Origin: Planctomycetota bacterium
GTDB lineage: Bacteria; Planctomycetota; Phycisphaerae; Sedimentisphaerales; Anaerobacaceae
Assembly: GCA_022567055.1 (NCBI GenBank)
Contig: JADFHU010000014.1
Span: 1-19,316 of the forward strand
Direction: 5' to 3'
Length of the DNA: 19,316 nt
Part shown: piece by piece, positions 15,020 to 19,316 of the stretch
Layout of the letters: every line of letters begins with the position of its first letter
How positions within the stretch are numbered: the stretch's first letter is position 1
Program-made: the position numbers and the translations under genes
Notes under the pieces: model-generated
The model's database searches: none
The model's input: only the letters and a program-made list of their open reading frames with translations
What the model was told of the DNA's origin: nothing

Positions 15020-16162
15020 ATGCTACTCTGGATTTTTCGGCTCGTCTTTATCGTGGTCATCGTGAGCGTCCTGTTTACCTATGCCGGAGACGAGACGCTC
15101 ACAGATAGCAAACACCCAGCGAGTTGGTGGACCATGGTGATCTGTGGTTGCACCATGGGCATCCTGGTATCGCTGCTGGAGATTCTAACCCCCAAGAAAA
15201 AACTCAGCGCGTTCGCCGGGGTGTTTTTCGGTCTGCTGGTTGGAATCCTCATCAGCTTTGTACTCACGCAGATCGTCGACACGGCCATGAAAGCGTGGCG
15301 CGTCGATCTCTATGAGGAAGCCATCACGGCGATCAAGATCTTCCTGAGTGTGTGTATCTGTTATCTCACGATTACGGTGGTCATGCGCACCAAGGACGAC
15401 GTCCGTTTCATTATACCTTACGTTGAATTCGCCAAGCAGACCAAAGGGTCTCGGCCCCTGATCTTGGATACCTCGGCCATTGTAGATGGTCGCATCTCCG
15501 ACCTGTGCGAGAGCAAGATGTTCGACGCGACGGTGTTGGTCCCCCGGTTTGTGCTCAACGAATTACAGCTGATCGCAGACTCCGCGGACAAGCTCAAGAG
15601 AAACCGCGGCAGACGAGGTCTGGACATACTCAACAAGATGCAAAGCAGCTCGGTCATCGATGTCGAAATTGACGACTCCATCGTAGCCGAGATAGAAGAA
15701 CTCACGGGGGTAGACCAGAAGCTCGTGGCCTTCTCCAAGATACACAATGGACGCCTGTGCACCACCGACTACAACCTCGGCAAAGTCGCCAAGGTTCGCA
15801 GCGTCGATGTGCTCAACATCAACGATTTGGCGAGCATGCTCAAAGTCGTGGCGCTGCCGGGTGAGCCCATGTACGTCAAAATCATCAAACCAGGTGAGGA
15901 AGCGGATCAGGGCATCGCCTATCTGGACGACGGGACCATGATCGTCGTGGAAGGGGCACGCGACAAGATCGGCAGGGAGATCAGCATTAGCGTCACCAGC
16001 TCTCTGCAGACCTCCGCGGGCAAGATGATCTTCGGCAAGTTCGAAGGATTCGCGCCGCAGGCCGGCGGCGCTTCGACGCGTGTTGTTCCGCCGCACCGAC
16101 GAAGCAACCCCAGACGTTTCTCCGGATCCGGCGGGCGCAAGCAGGCCCCCAATCAACGCTAG
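15020..16162 (+). CDS. Membrane-anchored PIN/TRAM domain protein (YacL-like)
   Basis: The 380-aa product starts with four hydrophobic segments (about 4-21, 38-55, 64-83, 104-122), the membrane part typical of YacL-type proteins. A PIN nuclease-fold domain follows (about 146-275) with its acidic residues in place: LDTSAIVDGR (D150), NELQ (E181), VDQK (D232) and TTDYNL (D250). A TRAM RNA-binding-like domain covers about 280-343 (KPGEEADQGIAYLDDGTMIVVEGA). The tail is Arg/Gly/Pro-rich and probably disordered. The family is widespread, but its cellular role is poorly defined; RNA cleavage at the membrane is inferred. AGGAG at 15005-15009 supports the ATG at 15020. It diverges from dnaA across the candidate origin. 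Its TAG shares CTAG with the stop of the convergent gene. Confidence 0.9.
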   Translation: MLLWIFRLVFIVVIVSVLFTYAGDETLTDSKHPASWWTMVICGCTMGILVSLLEILTPKKKLSAFAGVFFGLLVGILISFVLTQIVDTAMKAWRVDLYEEAITAIKIFLSVCICYLTITVVMRTKDDVRFIIPYVEFAKQTKGSRPLILDTSAIVDGRISDLCESKMFDATVLVPRFVLNELQLIADSADKLKRNRGRRGLDILNKMQSSSVIDVEIDDSIVAEIEELTGVDQKLVAFSKIHNGRLCTTDYNLGKVAKVRSVDVLNINDLASMLKVVALPGEPMYVKIIKPGEEADQGIAYLDDGTMIVVEGARDKIGREISISVTSSLQTSAGKMIFGKFEGFAPQAGGASTRVVPPHRRSNPRRFSGSGGRKQAPNQR

Positions 16163-17580
16163 GCCAAATAAAGCCGGTCACCGGGCTTGATCGGTGGGAC
16201 TTGGTCCACCCTGGCCTCAACGTCCTGGGCGCTCAAGGCGAAACTCGGTGCGATCTCCACGGTGCACTGGACGACCTGGTCCTGGCGCGGCACGCTCAGG
16301 CCGGCCGCTTCAAGCCATGCGACAGCCCGTTCGCTCTGCATCTGCCGCGAGGTCTCGGCACTATCGACGCCGGTCGCATTCTTGACCGGGCCAAACTCCT
16401 CCGCTCGGACCGTCTGCAAGACGATGGATTTGGAGGCGAGGGGAAGCGCATCGAAGACAAAGGTCTCCAGTTTTACACCATTCGGCTCTTGCGGATCGAT
16501 CCGCTCGCCGGACGGATCCACATAGGGAATCTTCTTGACGGCACGGTGAATGGGCAGAGAAAACTCGCCCACGTTGAGCCTCTCGACAAAGGTCCTGTTC
16601 ACCATGTGAATCCCGATGTTGCCCAACTCGAAGACCAGGAAACCGTCATCCTTGGTCTGTCGCGCCAGTGGGTCCGGCAGATCGCTATACTCGATCACCC
16701 TGATCTTCCCATCAACCTGACAGAAATTCCCCACTTTTTCCCTGGGTCCGGTCTTCGTGATGGCCTTGGAGGACATCTCGGCCCCCTCTAATACATGAAG
16801 ACCGATGAAGAGGGGGTCGAAGACCCTGATCAGGGGGTTGTCCACCTGCCAATAACTCAGATAGTCCAGCCCCCGCCCGCTCATGTCCGCCGTGGCGCCG
16901 CTTGCAAAGAGCGCCCTCAGGCTACCCCCATGCCCATCGGGAGAGGAGGCGACGCGGTCCTTGGCCGAGAGGAGAATCTTGCCCTCCAGGGAGAAATTGG
17001 GCAGAGTCCCCTGCTGGAACATGAAGACCGTCTCCGGATCGAGCCCATAGAAATCGTTCTTATGAAAAATGGCCTGGGTCTGGGCATGGTTCAGAGGACT
17101 CGTCATGATGTACCAGGGACAGACGGCCCCATAGCGCTTCGACGTGGCGAGGATTTGTTCGGCAAACATCTGAAAGAGTGATTTTTCTTTGATCGGACTG
17201 ATGGGATATGCACCTTTGGGCCCGCCAAAGCCCAAACGCGTCCCCTGCCCCCCCGCGACCACGAAAGCGCCGACTTTGCCCTGAGCGATCAGGGTCTCAC
17301 CTAGAGCGCAGGCCTCGGCATACTTTTTCGTCATCTGACCGTCCCTCGGCACGGGAGGAAAAGAGGGAGCCGGCTTCAGCCGGTCGGGGATGTGGGGCGA
17401 ATGATCGGTTTTGACGTGTTGTTCGATCCACCGGGGGAGGCTGGACCAGGGTAGGCCGTCCAGCTGATCCAGAAGATTGCCCCTCTGCGCTTCGTTTAGC
17501 TCATCGAAAAAGGCCAGCAAATGGCCCTGATTGTGCTTTCGGACACGTTCCACCGTAGGTTCCGTGCTCTGTATGGCCAT
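16159..17580 (-). CDS. UDP-N-acetylglucosamine / UTP-sugar pyrophosphorylase, eukaryotic UAP1-like (UDPGP family)
   Basis: Forms a UDP-sugar from UTP and a sugar-1-phosphate (GlcNAc-1-P most likely) for cell-envelope polysaccharide. The 473-aa product has the nucleotide-binding signature VVAGGQGTRLGFGGPKGAYPI (107-127), TSPLNHAQTQAIF (160-172), PDGHGGSLRALF (214-225, the PxGhGG loop), QVDNPLIRVFDPLFIG (245-260) and a conserved PNGVKLETFVFDALP segment. The order and spacing match eukaryotic-type UAP/AGX proteins rather than bacterial GlmU. Substrate choice between GlcNAc, GalNAc and glucose cannot be read from sequence. The ATG at 17580 has AAGGA about 10 nt upstream. Its stop overlaps that of the PIN/TRAM gene by 4 bp. 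Confidence 0.88.
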   Translation of the reverse strand: MAIQSTEPTVERVRKHNQGHLLAFFDELNEAQRGNLLDQLDGLPWSSLPRWIEQHVKTDHSPHIPDRLKPAPSFPPVPRDGQMTKKYAEACALGETLIAQGKVGAFVVAGGQGTRLGFGGPKGAYPISPIKEKSLFQMFAEQILATSKRYGAVCPWYIMTSPLNHAQTQAIFHKNDFYGLDPETVFMFQQGTLPNFSLEGKILLSAKDRVASSPDGHGGSLRALFASGATADMSGRGLDYLSYWQVDNPLIRVFDPLFIGLHVLEGAEMSSKAITKTGPREKVGNFCQVDGKIRVIEYSDLPDPLARQTKDDGFLVFELGNIGIHMVNRTFVERLNVGEFSLPIHRAVKKIPYVDPSGERIDPQEPNGVKLETFVFDALPLASKSIVLQTVRAEEFGPVKNATGVDSAETSRQMQSERAVAWLEAAGLSVPRQDQVVQCTVEIAPSFALSAQDVEARVDQVPPIKPGDRLYLA

Positions 17581-17612
17581 GAGAGCGTTTCCTTTCTAGC
17601 CTGAACGGGGGC

Positions 17613-17641
17613 ATTCTAGAGGAGCTACAAAAAAACTTCAA
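17613..17641 (-). promoter_or_regulatory. Sigma-70-type promoter of the UAP1-like gene
   Basis: On the minus strand TTGAAG (-35, 17641-17636) is 17 bp from TAGAAT (-10, 17618-17613; 5 of 6). The spacer contains a T-run. The predicted start is near 17606, giving a leader of about 26 nt that still contains the ribosome site. Confidence 0.55.
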
Positions 17642-17668
17642 CCGGGTCACGCTTTTCCCGAAATTCAT

Positions 17669-17698
17669 TTGACAAAGATCTGACGATTGGTGTAGCAT
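17669..17698 (+). promoter_or_regulatory. Sigma-70-type promoter of the pseudopilin-like gene
   Basis: A perfect TTGACA (17669-17674) is 18 bp from TAGCAT (17693-17698; 4 of 6). The predicted start near 17705 gives a leader of about 340 nt before the coding region. Confidence 0.5.
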
Positions 17699-17704
17699 GG
17701 TCAT

Positions 17705-18045
17705 CGGTGACAGGTAGGTTTGGGTTAATGAGAATTTCATAATTCTAAGACTGTTATTATTTCTCTTCGCCTTTCTATCATACCTCCCTTCCTCCTGCCC
17801 GCCGGAGTAGCGGCATTGGTATTGCTTCTGTAGCATTGCGGAGCAATCTCGCAATCGGTAAATAAGGCCTTGAAAGCTGATGTTGAGTCCGCCTGGGTGT
17901 TTTCCGACCTCAGAATTGAAATGAACGTCAATGAATCGCGGCGGACTCAAGGAACAACCGGCATTTTTCTAGGTTTCTGCAGCGTATGCAGTAGTAGGTC
18001 GGGCAAGCGAATTCATTGCGCCACATTTATGTAAGGAGATGACAC
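17705..18045 (+). other. Long 5' leader / intergenic region before the pseudopilin-like gene
   Basis: About 340 bp with no convincing gene on either strand. It contains several potential RNA hairpins: ATTGCG/CGCAAT near 17835-17856, the 11-bp inverted repeat at 17883-17950, and CTGCA/TGCAG near 17980. A pyrimidine-rich stretch lies at about 17756-17803. The ribosome site AAGGAG (18033-18038) is 7 nt before the ATG. No known riboswitch class was recognised. Confidence 0.45.
17883..17950 (+). repeat. 11-bp perfect inverted repeat with 46-nt loop in the pseudopilin leader
   Basis: TTGAGTCCGCC (17883-17893) is the exact reverse complement of GGCGGACTCAA (17940-17950). It could form a stem in the leader RNA or mark the ends of a small inserted element. 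Confidence 0.55.
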
Positions 18046-19017
18046 ATGAGAAGAAAAGGCTTTACCTTGGTCGAGCTCTTGGTCGTTATCGCGATCATCG
18101 CTCTGTTGATGGGTATTCTGATGCCGGCACTGGCGCGTGTGCGCCAGTTGGCCTTCAGGATGACCTGTGGAACCAATCTCTCGGGTATCGGCAAGGCCAT
18201 GCTCATCTACTCGAACGACTACGACGATGAGCTGCCCAAGGCCGGTGGTCGGCGGAACACCTGGTCTAACCAAATCCCTCTATGGGATGGCATCACCCGC
18301 CGAATGGCATTCGGCACGGGCACAAGCACGAGTAACCAGCCGGGCACAACGACGGTCACGTCCAACTTCTATCTGTTGGTCAAGTATGCCGAAGTGACGC
18401 CCAAGCAGTTCGTCTGCAAGGGCGAGACGGACACCCGAGAGTTCAAACTCTCCGAGGTCGGACAAAAGGCATCCCGTTCCGATTTCGAACTCATCGACGC
18501 CTGGGACTTCGGCCCATGGAATTCTCAAGAGAAGCCCACCGAGTACGTCAGCTATTCCTATCACCACCCCTTCAACCAGTACTCACTGACCGTCTCATCG
18601 GCTCCCACCATGGCCATCGCGGCCGACAGAAACCCCTGGATTCCGACGCCTGAGTCGCCCGAATCCTTCGCCGACTTCCTTCCTGATGAAGATGAGATCC
18701 CCGCTTATAGCCAGGGCACCTCTGACACGGCACGAATCGGCAACTCGAAGGCCCACCAGGGCGATGGACAGAACGTCCTCTTCCTGGATAGCCATGTTAG
18801 CTTCGAGAAGAGGTCCTACGCCGGCACGGAAAACGACAACATTTACACCCGTGCCACGAGAATGACCTTCATGAGCGGCAGCCAGAAGGATCTCAAGGGT
18901 GAGCTGGTGCAGGTGTATGGCACCCAAGATCCCCTGAATCGCAAAGACTCCTGGCTCATTCAAGAGAGCCCCGACGCGGCCGGTGGCGGCGGCGGCGGTC
19001 GTGCCAGAGGACGGTGA
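18046..19017 (+). CDS. Type II secretion pseudopilin-like protein with prepilin N-terminal methylation motif
   Basis: Starts MRRKG|FTLVELLVVIAIIAL: prepilin peptidase would cleave after G5, with Glu at mature position 5 (E10) and a hydrophobic helix to about residue 28. The rest (323 aa) is exported. It includes NLSGIGKAMLIYSNDYDDELP (44-64), two Cys at 41 and 124, and a C-terminal block KAHQGDGQNVLFLDSHVSF (235-253) of the kind found in the large planctomycete pilin-like families, which are expanded paralogues of GspG-type pseudopilins. The tail AAGGGGGGRARGR (311-323) is Gly/Arg-rich. It is a single gene with its own promoter and terminator and no neighbouring secretion genes here. A role as a pilus-like or surface subunit is inferred; the partner secretion machine is not in the window. 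Confidence 0.9.
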   Translation: MRRKGFTLVELLVVIAIIALLMGILMPALARVRQLAFRMTCGTNLSGIGKAMLIYSNDYDDELPKAGGRRNTWSNQIPLWDGITRRMAFGTGTSTSNQPGTTTVTSNFYLLVKYAEVTPKQFVCKGETDTREFKLSEVGQKASRSDFELIDAWDFGPWNSQEKPTEYVSYSYHHPFNQYSLTVSSAPTMAIAADRNPWIPTPESPESFADFLPDEDEIPAYSQGTSDTARIGNSKAHQGDGQNVLFLDSHVSFEKRSYAGTENDNIYTRATRMTFMSGSQKDLKGELVQVYGTQDPLNRKDSWLIQESPDAAGGGGGGRARGR

Positions 19018-19079
19018 GGCTGCAACTGGCGGCGGCAGACACCGCTAAGACCAGTTTCGACGCCTAGATTTCGCATCCT

Positions 19080-19113
19080 AGCGGCGATCACTTGCGAGTG
19101 ACGCCGCTTTTTT
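19080..19113 (+). terminator. Intrinsic terminator of the pseudopilin-like gene
   Basis: AGCGGCG-TCACT (19080-19092, one bulged A) pairs with AGTGACGCCGCT (19097-19108) around a TGCG loop, followed by a run of six T (19108-19113). It lies 63 bp after the stop codon. Confidence 0.9.
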
Positions 19114-19131
19114 CATGCCTGGGTGCAGCGC

Positions 19132-19160
19132 TTGCAACCCAACCATTGCCATGGTAAAGT
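19132..19160 (+). promoter_or_regulatory. Promoter-like element after the terminator
   Basis: TTGCAA (19132-19137) lies 17 bp from TAAAGT (19155-19160); each matches consensus at 4 of 6. The predicted start is near 19167. It would drive a transcript leaving the window at the right edge. Confidence 0.35.
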
Positions 19161-19316
19161 CCCGGTTCAGTCCCGTCAGCGGGATGCTGTGCTGAACTAG
19201 CAGAGGAACCCGTGAATTTCGACGAGATGGGCTGACGAGAATCAGAGACCAAGGGGCGAGCATCTGCCAGTGTTGGGACCCCGCTTTTGTTAAGAGCCCC
19301 CAATGTGGGGAAGGGC
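19161..19316 (+). other. Structured non-coding stretch at the right edge
   Basis: No gene was recognised. A nested hairpin is possible directly at the predicted start: GTTCAG (19165-19170) with CTGAAC (19192-19197), and inside it TCCCG/CGGGA around TCAG (19171-19184). A GC-rich CCCC/GGGG hairpin lies at 19297-19310. It could be a leader or small RNA cut by the window edge. Confidence 0.3.

Noticed and set aside
19045..19316. TTTCGACG motifs suggesting a tmRNA 5' end
   Set aside because: The motif occurs twice (near 19056 and 19216), but no acceptor-like 5' end or tag-peptide reading frame is visible, and the window ends too soon to find a 3' partner.
1..19316. CRISPR arrays, rRNA genes, intact insertion sequences, restriction or toxin-antitoxin systems
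   Set aside because: No regularly spaced direct repeats, rRNA-like sequence, transposase or recognisable defence genes were found on either strand. The PIN-domain protein is the membrane PIN/TRAM type, not a VapC toxin.

Overview
The window looks like a chromosomal segment of a Planctomycetota bacterium, most likely of the Phycisphaerae/Sedimentisphaerales type. This rests on three things: large exported proteins built from LamG, Fn3-like and discoidin modules; a long type II pseudopilin-like protein carrying a conserved H..G.. NVLFLDSHV-type motif; and a eukaryote-type UDP-sugar pyrophosphorylase. The lineage call is inference from protein style, not from a marker tree.

Layout: (1) 1-5079, minus strand: two tandem paralogous secreted LamG/Fn3/discoidin proteins, 30 bp apart; the downstream copy runs off the left edge. 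(2) 5461-7888, plus: asnS (with an unusual coiled-coil insertion) and prmC. (3) 7855-10613, minus, read right to left: a six-codon leader ORF, a group 2-type sigma-70 factor, apt and fabV. (4) 10815-10980: a 166-bp imperfect inverted repeat resembling a MITE, 13 bp before dprA (10994-12151, plus). (5) 12157-14627, minus: dnaA followed by a small divergent flagellin-like protein. (6) 14628-15019: the divergent dnaA / PIN-TRAM intergenic region, a candidate replication origin. It has DnaA-box-like sites and two good sigma-70 promoters, each with a palindrome sitting on the predicted start site. (7) 15020-16162, plus: PIN/TRAM membrane protein. (8) 16159-17580, minus: UAP1-like pyrophosphorylase. 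(9) 18046-19017, plus: pseudopilin-like protein with a long structured leader and a clear intrinsic terminator. A further promoter-like element after it may drive something beyond the right edge.

The core is housekeeping: replication initiation, DNA uptake/processing, translation and release-factor methylation, nucleotide salvage, fatty-acid synthesis and sugar-nucleotide supply. The flanks carry surface and export functions. No complete new defence or mobile system is visible. The most original signals are the flagellin-like gene behind dnaA, the matching palindrome-at-start-site architecture of the two divergent promoters in the putative origin, a DnaA with changed base-contact residues, and the six-codon leader ORF overlapping the sigma-factor start. 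All three convergent gene pairs overlap or abut with no room for a terminator.
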